In this document: in pieces, positions 9,886-17,427 of the stretch | Layout: every line of letters begins with the position of its first letter | Numbering within the stretch: the first letter of the stretch is position 1 | Assembly: GCA_040901795.1 (NCBI GenBank) | Contig: JBBDYH010000064.1 | Location: forward strand, 1 to 64,000 | Source: JBBDYH01 sp040901795 | GTDB taxonomy: Bacteria > Planctomycetota > Planctomycetia > Pirellulales > JALHPA01 | Length of the DNA stretch: 64,000 nucleotides | Direction of reading: 5' to 3' | Translations under genes and position numbers: made by a program | Notes under the pieces: model-generated | Told to the model about the DNA's origin: nothing | The model's input: only the letters and a program-made list of their open reading frames with translations | Databases searched by the model: none

Positions 9886-11169
9886 TCAACTCCCCTGCAA
9901 CTCCGCTTCGATGCGCAAGAGCCGATTATACTTGGCCAGTCGCTCGCTGCGGACGATGGAGCCGATCTTGATATGCTTGGCCGTCGTGCCAACCGCCAGA
10001 TCGGCAATGGTCGTGTCTTCGGTTTCGCCGCTGCGCGCCGAGACGACGTGGCTGAAGCCAGCCCGACGCGCGAAGTCGATCGTCCTGAACGTCTCGGTCA
10101 ACGTGCCGATCTGATTCACCTTCACAAGCACGCTGTTGGCCGCCTGCATATCGATGCCGCGCACTAGACGCGTTGGATTGGTCGCGAACAGGTCGTCGCC
10201 GATGATTTGCACCTTTTGCCCGAGCCGGCGGGTAAGCTCTTGCCAACCCTGCCAGTCCTCCTCGGCAAGGGGATCCTCGATGCTAGTGATCGGATGCCGG
10301 GCGACCAGTTGCTCCAAGTGCTCGATCATTTGACTGCTCGAGAGGGGAGCATGCCCGCCCGCGTTCAGGCGATAGGAGTGGCCGTCGTAAAAGTGGGTCG
10401 CGGCCACATCGAGTGCAAGGGTCACATCCCCACCCGGCCGCAACCCGGCCGCTTCGATTGCCAACACGACGAACTCGATCGCCTGCTCGTTGCTTGCCAG
10501 CCGCGGACCATATCCGCCTTCATCGCCAACCAGGCGACCCTCGTAGCCTGCCGCGGCGAGCAACCGGCCGAGCCGGTTATATACGCGAACGATCCATTCC
10601 AGGCCTGTCCGAAAATCAGGCGCGGCAATGGGTATGACGAGCACATCTTGAAAGTCGAGGTTGTGTCCGGCGTGCAACCCACCGGAAATCATGTTGGTCA
10701 TCGGCAACGGCATGCGCGGTTGGGCAGTCGCAGTGGCGTTATCAGCCACCGCCACGAGACAAGCGTGAAGATGCCGGTAGAGTGGTACGTTGCGAATCGC
10801 TGCTCCCGCGTGGGCCGCGGCCAGCGACACACCGAGAATCGCATTGGCCCCCAACTGGGACTTCTGGGGCGATGGGTCCAAGGCGAGCAGCTTGTCGTCC
10901 ACCGCGAGCTGATCCGACGGGTCAAGGCCCACAAGTGCCGGCGCGATGACCTGGTTCACATTGGCGACCGCGCGCAGGACGCCCAGACCGTCGTAGCGCT
11001 GCGAGTCGCCGTCGCGCAGCTCCAGAGCCTCGGCCGCTCCGGTGCTCGCGCCCGAGGGAACGATCGCCCGGCCCGCCAGACGCCCGCCGACCAGGACGTC
11101 CACTTCGACCGTGGGTCGACCGCGGCTGTCGAGCACTTCCCGCGCCTGAATCCCGCTGATATGACTCAT
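9886..11169 (-). CDS. Enolase paralogue with altered active-site residues
   Basis: 427-aa enolase-superfamily protein (true enolases are about 420-435). Conserved: metal ligands D254, E298 (SIEDPLAEEDW) and D325 (IIGDDLFATN), the general-base Lys350 (VLVKVNQIGTLTET), E217 (GDEGGYGP), H166 (GGLHAG), R379-S380 and K401. Changed: the usual SHRSGETED loop reads SARSGETED (Ala378 where enolase has His), the usual DIQE is DFQD (Asp175 for Glu), and IKTG is IKIG. It therefore may be a divergent enolase or a paralogue acting on another phospho-acid. The ATG at 11169 is chosen over the 16-residue longer frame by homology to MSxISxIxAREVLDSRG. It is last in a lactonase-kinase-enolase set. Confidence 0.8.
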   Translation of the reverse strand: MSHISGIQAREVLDSRGRPTVEVDVLVGGRLAGRAIVPSGASTGAAEALELRDGDSQRYDGLGVLRAVANVNQVIAPALVGLDPSDQLAVDDKLLALDPSPQKSQLGANAILGVSLAAAHAGAAIRNVPLYRHLHACLVAVADNATATAQPRMPLPMTNMISGGLHAGHNLDFQDVLVIPIAAPDFRTGLEWIVRVYNRLGRLLAAAGYEGRLVGDEGGYGPRLASNEQAIEFVVLAIEAAGLRPGGDVTLALDVAATHFYDGHSYRLNAGGHAPLSSSQMIEHLEQLVARHPITSIEDPLAEEDWQGWQELTRRLGQKVQIIGDDLFATNPTRLVRGIDMQAANSVLVKVNQIGTLTETFRTIDFARRAGFSHVVSARSGETEDTTIADLAVGTTAKHIKIGSIVRSERLAKYNRLLRIEAELQGS

Positions 11170-11205
11170 AAGCTTACTGCCTGCGGATGTCGGCCAAGTG
11201 ACCGC

Positions 11206-11228
11206 GTTGGAGTTCAAGCTTTAGCTTG
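11206..11228. repeat. Palindromic intergenic repeat (AAGCTTTAGCTTG family)
   Basis: One arm of the dispersed element whose core is GGAGTTCAAGCTTTAGCTTG. It lies between the kinase and enolase-like genes and overlaps the 3' end of the kinase gene: its TTAGC gives the TAA stop at 11221-11223. Related copies lie at 19457, 35286, 47066 and 59837. Confidence 0.75.
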
Positions 11229-12297
11229 TGCCGGGCGGGTGGGTTGCAACCTGGGCGGCATTCAGCAGCCGCCCGGCCAGCCGCCTGACCTCAGCCCACT
11301 GCACCGGCTGGCTCTTGAATATCACTCGGCACAGCTCGCGCATCCAATCGCGCCTAGCCGAGTCGCGAAGGTAATCAATTCTGCTCTTGCCATCGAGCCG
11401 TGCCAGGGTGCAGCCCGCAAAATTCAGAATTCCTCGGCCGATGAGCGCGTCGAGTTCATCGGGCGAGACAGCGCCCGTCATCTCCGCGCAATAGCCGTTC
11501 CAAAAGGCATCGATGAGGTCGAAAAACGGGCCGTCCCGCGGGGCGTGGTAACAGGCTTTAAGCACCAGGTGACTGAGGAAAAAGCCTACGTCAAAAGCCG
11601 GATCACCGTAGTGGCCGACTTCAAAGTCAATCAGCAAGATACGATCGCCGTACACCAGCAGATTCTTCGGGGAAAAGTCGCCGTGCACCAGAGAATGGCG
11701 CTGGCTCCATACGGAATCAATCAGCCGCTCGATGTCAGGGGCCAGTTCCTCGTGAACGCCGGCAACCTGCCGGTAGTAGGGGTCGAGGCGGAGGTCAACG
11801 AAAAACTGCCTGTCGTCTAATTGGCGCGCCAGGGAGACATCGTGCCACGACCTGCCATGGAGCGTACCGAGCAATGTGCCGCAGGCGCTAGCGACGTCGC
11901 TGCGCGCCGTGCCCGACAAAAGCTCGCGTTTCCATACAACGTGATCACTCGGCGCGGCGGACATGGCATACAAATAGTTCTCACGATCCTCGAATAACAG
12001 CCGCGGCACATCAACTTTGAACGCAGCATCCAGCCTGCTGCCGTGAATCACGGTCGCGCAATGGCGCAGCACATCGACTTCGCGCCAAATACGTTCGATG
12101 CTGCAATACCAGCGCTCCGCTACTTTGAGCTGCCTGCGCACCTGTTTTAGCACCAGGTCGTCGCCACCGGAACGCGCGATGTAAATCACCGTGTTCGACA
12201 CGCCCCCGCTCAGTTCCCGAGCGGTCGTCGATTCAGCCGGTGCGAGGTGGCCGCGCGAACGTAAATACGCTACGGCGTTCGTCGCAGTCAGATTCAT
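11221..12297 (-). CDS. APH-fold phosphotransferase (small-molecule kinase)
   Basis: 358-aa kinase of the aminoglycoside-phosphotransferase/choline-kinase fold. It has a Gly-rich loop (ELSGGVSNTVIYI, residues 28-40), the ATP-binding Lys51 (VLKQ), the catalytic loop HGDFSPKN (Asp207, Asn212) and the metal-binding IDFEVGHYGDP (Asp224). The substrate is unknown; nothing points to antibiotic resistance. It starts 12 bases after the lactonase-like gene and is followed 51 bases later by the enolase paralogue, so all three are probably one operon, suggesting a pathway in which a sugar-acid-like compound is phosphorylated. The stop codon lies inside a dispersed palindromic repeat, so the original C-terminus may have been altered. 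Confidence 0.75.
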   Translation of the reverse strand: MNLTATNAVAYLRSRGHLAPAESTTARELSGGVSNTVIYIARSGGDDLVLKQVRRQLKVAERWYCSIERIWREVDVLRHCATVIHGSRLDAAFKVDVPRLLFEDRENYLYAMSAAPSDHVVWKRELLSGTARSDVASACGTLLGTLHGRSWHDVSLARQLDDRQFFVDLRLDPYYRQVAGVHEELAPDIERLIDSVWSQRHSLVHGDFSPKNLLVYGDRILLIDFEVGHYGDPAFDVGFFLSHLVLKACYHAPRDGPFFDLIDAFWNGYCAEMTGAVSPDELDALIGRGILNFAGCTLARLDGKSRIDYLRDSARRDWMRELCRVIFKSQPVQWAEVRRLAGRLLNAAQVATHPPGTS

Positions 12298-12309
12298 CCA
12301 GCGACGCCT

Positions 12310-13545
12310 TCAGCGCGGGATCCCCACAAACTTGACGCAGACCGGAGTCGGCGCTTCGACGCTGTGCCCCGTGGGCGACAATTTGCCGGTCGTCTGATTG
12401 ACGCGGAACACTACCACCGAATCGGACGCCTGGTTCGCGGCCACCACGAACGAGCCGGTCGGGTCAATGCCGAAGTTCCGCGGCGTTTTTCCCCCGGTCT
12501 CTTGGTGGCCGATGGGCGTCAGGCGGCCGGTCCCCTGGTCAATCGCAAAGATCGCCAGGCTGTTATGGCCCCGGTTGGAGCCATAGAGGAACTTGCCTGA
12601 TGGGTGCACCTGAACTTCAGCAGTGCTATTTCCCTGCTGTGGCGCCGGCAGCGTGCTGAGCGTCTGCAATTGGACGAGTCTGCCTTGTTTGGAGTCATAG
12701 TCGAATGCGGTCACCGTCGAATGCATCTCGTTGATGACGTATGCAAATCGCCCGCTCGGATGAAACGCGAAGTGCCGCGGTCCGGCGCCGGCTGCGACAG
12801 ACGCATGCGGAGGATCGTTCGCGGTGAGACGCCCTTGCTCGGGATTGAAGCGGTAGACGAGGAGCTTGTCGAGTCCCAAATCCGCGGCAACTGCGAACGC
12901 GCCGGCCTTGTCGACGTTAATAGAGTGCGCGTGCGGCGCGTCTTGTCGCCGAGCGTTGACACTCTTGCCTTCGTGTTGAATGAAGGACGACGCCGGCTGC
13001 AATCGGCCGTCCTCGCCGATCGGCAACACGGCCACGCTGCCGCCGCCGTAGTTCGCGACGAGTACATTTTTTCCCGACGGATCGACAACCAGGTGGCAAG
13101 GCCCGGCCCCGCGTGACGACTGCTGGTTCAACAGCGCGAGCTTGCCCGTCTCGCCGTCGAGCGCAAAGGCCGAGACCGCCCCACCGGGCTTACCCTCGAA
13201 GTTACTCAACTCCCCAGCGGCGTAGAGGAACCTGCCATTGGGATGTAACGCCAGAAACGACGGGTTTTCGACTTTGGCCGCCAGTTCGGTCTGTGTGAGT
13301 TCCCCACTCTTCAGATCGAGCTGCGCCCGATAAATGCCCTCGCTCTTGCCACTGGTATAAGTGCCGATAAATACCCAGACGCGCCCTGAGTATGGCGCGG
13401 TTGGTTGCTGTGCCACAGTCGCCGAGGGCAACAGGCAGAGGCCGACGAGCAGGCCGGAGGCGCTGGCCGCCAGCAGCGAGCGAAAACGGTTTCTGAGGCG
13501 CAGCGGCCGAATCGCCGCCAGACAGATTGCAATTGCGAGCGACAT
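12310..13545 (-). CDS. Lactonase-like seven-bladed propeller, exported
   Basis: About 411 aa. Repeats such as FLALHPNGRFLYAAGEL, GPCHLVVDPSGKNVLVANYG, GPRHFAFHPSGRFAYVINE and VQVHPSGKFLYGSNRG show the beta-propeller of the 6-phosphogluconolactonase (Lactonase/Pgl) family; the last blade ends in VKFVGIPR. A hydrophobic stretch ending in SATVAQQ near residue 46 is a probable signal peptide, so it may act outside the cytoplasm. The start is uncertain: the frame is open to 13878, and the region just before the signal resembles a PEP-CTERM tail. It is first gene of the set with the kinase (12-base gap) and enolase paralogue. Confidence 0.7.
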   Translation of the reverse strand: MSLAIAICLAAIRPLRLRNRFRSLLAASASGLLVGLCLLPSATVAQQPTAPYSGRVWVFIGTYTSGKSEGIYRAQLDLKSGELTQTELAAKVENPSFLALHPNGRFLYAAGELSNFEGKPGGAVSAFALDGETGKLALLNQQSSRGAGPCHLVVDPSGKNVLVANYGGGSVAVLPIGEDGRLQPASSFIQHEGKSVNARRQDAPHAHSINVDKAGAFAVAADLGLDKLLVYRFNPEQGRLTANDPPHASVAAGAGPRHFAFHPSGRFAYVINEMHSTVTAFDYDSKQGRLVQLQTLSTLPAPQQGNSTAEVQVHPSGKFLYGSNRGHNSLAIFAIDQGTGRLTPIGHQETGGKTPRNFGIDPTGSFVVAANQASDSVVVFRVNQTTGKLSPTGHSVEAPTPVCVKFVGIPR

Positions 13546-13563
13546 AAGTGTTGAGGGCTCCGG
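13486..13563 (-). pseudogene. PEP-CTERM sorting-signal remnant fused to lactonase 5' end
   Basis: In the lactonase frame, the residues PIPEPSTLMSLAIAICLAA followed by the basic run RPLRLRNR have the three parts of a PEP-CTERM tail: Pro-Glu-Pro, a hydrophobic helix and an Arg-rich end. Such a signal belongs at a protein's C-terminus, yet here the frame runs on into the lactonase signal peptide. This suggests the end of a lost PEP-CTERM gene whose stop codon is gone, or a chance in-frame junction. Confidence 0.4.
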
Positions 13564-13792
13564 TATGGGGGCGATAGCAGCCGCTACGCCCGCCTCGGGT
13601 GCGGCAAGCGGAGCAGCGGCCGGATTGTAAAAGACGCCTAGTGCTTTGTCAGATTTTGGTAGAAATAGAGACCGCCGGCTTAAAGCAGGCAGATCGCTCG
13701 TGTGCCACGGCCTTTGCCCGTGTTCGCGACATGGCCGCGGCGAGGAGCGATTAGCTACGTGACAATGGAAGCAGATGTGGAGGATTATTTCG

Positions 13793-14455
13793 CTAATCCA
13801 GCCGCTTTGCGCGGATGTTCTTATAGCGGACCACGCTCTTCGGATCATGTGCCTGCAAGGCAAACGTCCCTTCGTCAAGCTTTTTAGCAGAGCCCCTGCC
13901 AGTTTTTTGGCCCGGCTCTTGAGTGTACTCCGTCACCGTCTTGCCGTCGATCTTGATGGTCACGGTGTTATCTTTGACGATGATGTGCTGCGTCCACCAC
14001 TCGTTGTCCTTGGCGGGCGAGTTGTTCATGACATCCTTCACGCCGTACAAGCTGCCGGTTTTTCGCGGATCGGGCTTGTAGGTGTTGTTCACCTGCGTCT
14101 CAAAGCCGTTACGCGGCCAGTTGTCTTCCTGAAACCTGGTATGGAAATAGATGCCGCCGTTCGAGTTCGGCTCGGTCATCACGTCCACCTTGAGCTCGAA
14201 GTTCTTGAACGGCTTTTCGTCGCCGACATAAAACAGGTGGCTGCGCGGTCCCTTGGCGACGAAGGCGCCGTCTTGGATCGTCCAAGTGTCCTTGGCCTCG
14301 CTTGCTTTCCAGCCGTCGAAGGTCTTGCCGTCGGTCAGGCTCTTGAAGCCTGGCTCGTCGTCTTTCTGGTCCTTCTTTTCGGCTTTGTCCTGCGCCCCAA
14401 GAGCGGCGGCAAAGACGCCAACGACAATTACAAATGAAACAATCGCGCGGAACAT
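13793..14455 (-). CDS. Secreted DUF1080 (3-keto-disaccharide hydrolase-like) protein
   Basis: 220-aa single-domain protein. A signal peptide (FRAIVSFVIVVGVFAAALGAQ) and a charged Lys/Asp linker precede a concanavalin-like jelly roll: SLTDGKTFDGWK, TWTIQDGAFVAKG, FELKVDVMTEPNSNGGIYFH, GFETQVNN, WTQHIIVKDNTVTIKIDGK and FALQAHDPKSVVRYKNIRAK. This matches the DUF1080 family, abundant in planctomycetes and linked to sugar degradation. ATG 14455 is chosen because it starts the signal peptide. No polysaccharide gene is adjacent, so the substrate stays open. Confidence 0.85.
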   Translation of the reverse strand: MFRAIVSFVIVVGVFAAALGAQDKAEKKDQKDDEPGFKSLTDGKTFDGWKASEAKDTWTIQDGAFVAKGPRSHLFYVGDEKPFKNFELKVDVMTEPNSNGGIYFHTRFQEDNWPRNGFETQVNNTYKPDPRKTGSLYGVKDVMNNSPAKDNEWWTQHIIVKDNTVTIKIDGKTVTEYTQEPGQKTGRGSAKKLDEGTFALQAHDPKSVVRYKNIRAKRLD

Positions 14456-14635
14456 GGGTGGGGCTCCTTGGTTGGACGAATGGCGGCTGGCTGGAGGAAA
14501 AGGATTCAGGAGGCGCTGTCCGGTCACCGTTAAAGCGAGATCAAAGCAACTGCGGCCAACATAGCTATCCGCCAAGCGCCGGTCAAATACCCGCGTCGCA
14601 GCACTGCTCGCGGTGAGCAGTGGCACACTGTTTCA

Positions 14636-15088
14636 TTAGTGAATCCGCTTGCCCATGCTGATCCGCTCCTCGACGACGTAACCCAGGTGCTCGTAGAACG
14701 CGACCACCTGGCAGTTTGTCGCGCGAATCTGCAGGTTGATTTTGGGCGCTCCGCGGGCGACCAATGCCGCCTCAGCGTGCCGCATCAGCGCCGTGCCGAT
14801 CCCTTGCCGCTGGTGTTGGGGACTGACGGCAACGCGATAGATCCAGCCGCGGTGACCATCGAAGCCTGCCATGATCGTGCCCAACACTTCGTCGCCGCGG
14901 GTGGCCACGAAAAACAGGTCCGGCTGCGCCGCCAGTTTGAGGCGGATCGAGGCGACCGCGTCGTGGTGTGGAGGATCGTCGGAAAACACCTCCTGCCAAA
15001 GTGCGACCACCGCCGGCTCGTCGGAGGTCTCGTACTGGCGAACGTGTAACGACGGTCCGGTCTGCAATCCTGCGTCCAAAATGAGCAC
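14636..15088 (-). CDS. GNAT family N-acetyltransferase
   Basis: 150-aa acetyltransferase. The acetyl-CoA pyrophosphate loop is clear: IYRVAVSPQHQRQGIGTALM (Q/R-x-x-G-x-G/A). It is followed by the C-terminal NCQVVAFYEHLGYVVEER strand-helix typical of the fold, with Tyr in the usual catalytic place. The start codon is GTG at 15088, with a weak AGAGA-type ribosome binding site. The acceptor could be a small amine or a protein N-terminus and cannot be determined here. It stands alone between the DUF1080 gene and a plus-strand gene. Confidence 0.8.
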   Translation of the reverse strand: MLILDAGLQTGPSLHVRQYETSDEPAVVALWQEVFSDDPPHHDAVASIRLKLAAQPDLFFVATRGDEVLGTIMAGFDGHRGWIYRVAVSPQHQRQGIGTALMRHAEAALVARGAPKINLQIRATNCQVVAFYEHLGYVVEERISMGKRIH

Positions 15089-15325
15089 TCTCTGGAGTCA
15101 GCTTTTTCGCGGCCCACCGACTTACTCACCTTGAGGTACGTCGAGTCACGACCATGAAAATGATAAACGGACGATGGTCACCGCTCAACCGAGCGACGCG
15201 GTCGCTTTGAGTATTAGTAAGCAATCGTCGGCACTGTAGTTGCAGCCGCTTTGAGAATCCCGCCGATCGGCGCGGCATTCTTTGTCCTGCCGCCCGAGGC
15301 GATCGTTAACGCGAGAGGCGATACT

Positions 15326-15553
15326 ATGGCCAAATACGGAAAGAAAGCCGGTGAGTCCGTAAAGAAGGCGATGCACAAGAAGAAACGCGGCAAGCTCAAG
15401 AGCAGCCGCAGCGGCAAGAAGGTAAAGAGCCGCAAACAGGCGATCGCCATCGGCTTGTCTGAAGCCCGCAAGAAAGGTGCGAAGGTTCCACCCAAAAAAG
15501 GTTCGAAGAAAAAGACTGCCAAGAAGAAGTCCAGCCGCAAAAAGAAGAGCTGA
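15326..15553 (+). CDS. Lys-rich DUF6496-like small basic protein
   Basis: 75-aa, extremely basic protein (MAKYGKKAGESVKKAMHK, then HKKKRGKLKSSRSGKKVKS and SRKQAIAIGLSEARKKGAK), ending in a Lys/Ser tail. The motif K-SRKQAIAIGLSEARK is the recognisable core of a widespread family of small bacterial proteins (DUF6496). The charge suggests nucleic-acid binding, but no function is established. GAGAGGCG at 15313-15320 serves as the ribosome binding site for ATG 15326; the upstream in-frame start at 15251 is rejected because the family begins at MAKYG. Confidence 0.8.
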   Translation: MAKYGKKAGESVKKAMHKKKRGKLKSSRSGKKVKSRKQAIAIGLSEARKKGAKVPPKKGSKKKTAKKKSSRKKKS

Positions 15554-15578
15554 CCTGCTCCTCGTCCCCAGGCTTGAA

Positions 15579-16076
15579 CTACAGTATCAGCACGCTCGGC
15601 ATTCCATTTGCGCGCCGCCAGGTGGAGAGTTGGCCGAGATGAAATGCGGGATGCGTCGTCATCAAATGAGCCACCAGTTCGCCGACCGTGGTGAGCGAAT
15701 CGCGTAAGTAGGCCAGATCGACGACGTGCGGTTCCTTCATCCGCTCCGGAGTCGCCGTTTCGGCGGCGTGGCTTACGCGCTCGTGCCCGCGGTCGAACGC
15801 ATAGAGCAGCTTCTCCTTCTTCGGCCGCGGCTCGTCGGAGCGCGGCGGTGTCGATCCGGGACCGAAACGACGATGCCACTCTTCGGGGCAGTCCTTCGAC
15901 ATTCCCAACAGCATCGCCGCATAGTCCGTGCAGATTGCCAGATGACCCAAGATCCACACCGGCGGGTTGATTCCCGGCAGCGGCTGATGTGCCATGTCTT
16001 CCTCGGCGATGCCGTCGGCGAGCTTATGGCAATAGTCGAGCACGAAGGCGTAGAGCTTAATTTCGTAGTCGAACAT
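15579..16076 (-). CDS. DinB/YfiT-like four-helix protein
   Basis: 165-aa protein beginning MFDYEIKLYAFVLDYCHKL. WILGHLAICTDY (with His) and the C-terminal HLMTTHPAFHLGQLSTWRR (His residues in H-x3-H-x3-HxGQ order) match the metal-binding DinB superfamily, whose members include thiol transferases and damage-inducible proteins. ATG 16076 is chosen because the 11 residues before it lack family similarity. It is followed upstream on the same strand by the phosphatase-superfamily gene after 87 bases; a functional link is not evident. Confidence 0.7.
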   Translation of the reverse strand: MFDYEIKLYAFVLDYCHKLADGIAEEDMAHQPLPGINPPVWILGHLAICTDYAAMLLGMSKDCPEEWHRRFGPGSTPPRSDEPRPKKEKLLYAFDRGHERVSHAAETATPERMKEPHVVDLAYLRDSLTTVGELVAHLMTTHPAFHLGQLSTWRRANGMPSVLIL

Positions 16077-16163
16077 GGCTGGGCCTCGCCAGAAGGTACA
16101 GACGGGCATTCTAACGCATGAAACTCGTCCTGCCAGACGCTGTAACTCGCAAAAAGGGATTGG

Positions 16164-17276
16164 TCACTCGCGGTCGCCGATTACGTCCCCAATGACCTTT
16201 CCTGCTTTTGAGACCTCGGCACGATAGTCGAAGCCTAAGAGCCCCGCCATCGTCGCCGCGATCTGGTTCTGGCCGAACTCAACGTCGCCTCGCTCGCCAA
16301 GCGCGGGCGTGTCGGGGCCGAGCACGCCCAGCCAGATGAATTCGGAGCCCGCCGTTTTGGCGTCATGGTTTTTCCACTCCACCGGCGGGTCGCCGCGGCC
16401 GTGGTCAGTGGTGATCAGCAGCGTTGTCTTGCCGCGGTACTGGGGCATTTGCTGCACGGCTTCCCACAGCTCGCGGATAAATGCGTCGGCCTTATGCGCC
16501 GAGGCCAGCACGCGGTCGTAGCGGCCGTAGTGGGCCTGCGTGTCGGTTTCGTCGAAGCTGATGAATAGCACGCGCGGCTTTTTCTGCTCGATGAGGATCC
16601 GCGCCGCATGAAACGTGAGCGAGTCGGGCCGCGTCGTTTCATCGAACAGCGGCGTCTCGACGCTCAGGCGGTTGAGCAGCTTGACTTCGGACGTTTCTTC
16701 GACCCCCGTGAGCGCCGCCGCGCCGCCGTTCACGGGAATGCCGCTCCGTGGGGCGTTGATGATATAAGGAAACACATCCCAGGACGTGGCCGCAGCGACT
16801 TTGCCTCTGAACTCCGGTTTGCGGTGCAGCCATTCGAACACGGTCACGTTCGGATTGAGATTTTTATCGTTGCTGTCGATCCGGTCGTCGGCGAACCCGC
16901 AGAGCACCTCGCTGTAGCCGGGGTAGGAAAAGTTCTTACCATTGGTCACTCGGCCGACGCTTTGTTTGGCGTGATTTCCCAGCAACTGACCTTCTTTGGC
17001 TACGACGTTCCACAAAAATGGCAAAAGCGCCGTGCGTTGCTCTTCCATCGAATTGCGGACGAACCGCTTCCGCACCTCATCGACCTTATCGACGCCGCCG
17101 CGCTCCTTGTTGATCAGGCCCTCGTCCGCGCCTCGAAACAGCTCCTGCCACCGCAGGCCGTCGAGCATCACCCAGAGGACGTTTTCGGTGCGCGTTTGCG
17201 CGTCTGCCTCAAGGGCGGGAATTGACCAGAGCAATACTACCGCGACCGCCCAAAAGTACCTCAGCAATCGATCCAC
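16164..17276 (-). CDS. Secreted alkaline-phosphatase-superfamily protein
   Basis: 370-aa exported hydrolase. Metal and nucleophile motifs of the alkaline phosphatase/phosphodiesterase fold appear in order: VLWVMLDGLRWQEL (Asp), a NGKNFSYPGYSEVL segment where the nucleophile Ser/Thr is expected, FISFDETDTQAHYGRYD (Asp, His) and LLITTDHGRG (Asp, His). The GTG at 17276 with AGGAG 5 bases upstream starts a good signal peptide (DRLLRYFWAVAVVLLW ... ADAQ), so the longer ATG frame to 17387 is rejected. Family members cleave phosphate or sulfate esters, and the substrate here is unknown. Confidence 0.75.
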   Translation of the reverse strand: MDRLLRYFWAVAVVLLWSIPALEADAQTRTENVLWVMLDGLRWQELFRGADEGLINKERGGVDKVDEVRKRFVRNSMEEQRTALLPFLWNVVAKEGQLLGNHAKQSVGRVTNGKNFSYPGYSEVLCGFADDRIDSNDKNLNPNVTVFEWLHRKPEFRGKVAAATSWDVFPYIINAPRSGIPVNGGAAALTGVEETSEVKLLNRLSVETPLFDETTRPDSLTFHAARILIEQKKPRVLFISFDETDTQAHYGRYDRVLASAHKADAFIRELWEAVQQMPQYRGKTTLLITTDHGRGDPPVEWKNHDAKTAGSEFIWLGVLGPDTPALGERGDVEFGQNQIAATMAGLLGFDYRAEVSKAGKVIGDVIGDRE

Positions 17277-17427
17277 CGCACTCTCCTTGACTGGTATTGG
17301 ATGTACCGCGCGTCCAAGTACTGGCAAGTATCGAGGTACAGAGTACCAAGTACGAAGAAAGGATGCACGGTGGCCTGAGGGCGTCAATCGAATGGACCCC
17401 CCGCGTCATTTGTCACAGCCGCCGCGG

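Noticed and set aside
10207..11820. Long plus-strand open frame (537 aa)
   Set aside because: It is antisense to the enolase paralogue and kinase genes, with no coherent domains; a by-product of high GC and codon bias.
13546..13878. Extending the lactonase gene to 13878
   Set aside because: The extra 111 residues look like non-coding translation plus a PEP-CTERM-type tail; the signal peptide is better placed near 13545.
17277..17427. GTAC-word spacer as a possible regulatory or repeat element
   Set aside because: Several GTAC-containing words (GTACTGG, GAGTACCAAGTACG) are present, but no consistent unit length or palindrome could be defined.
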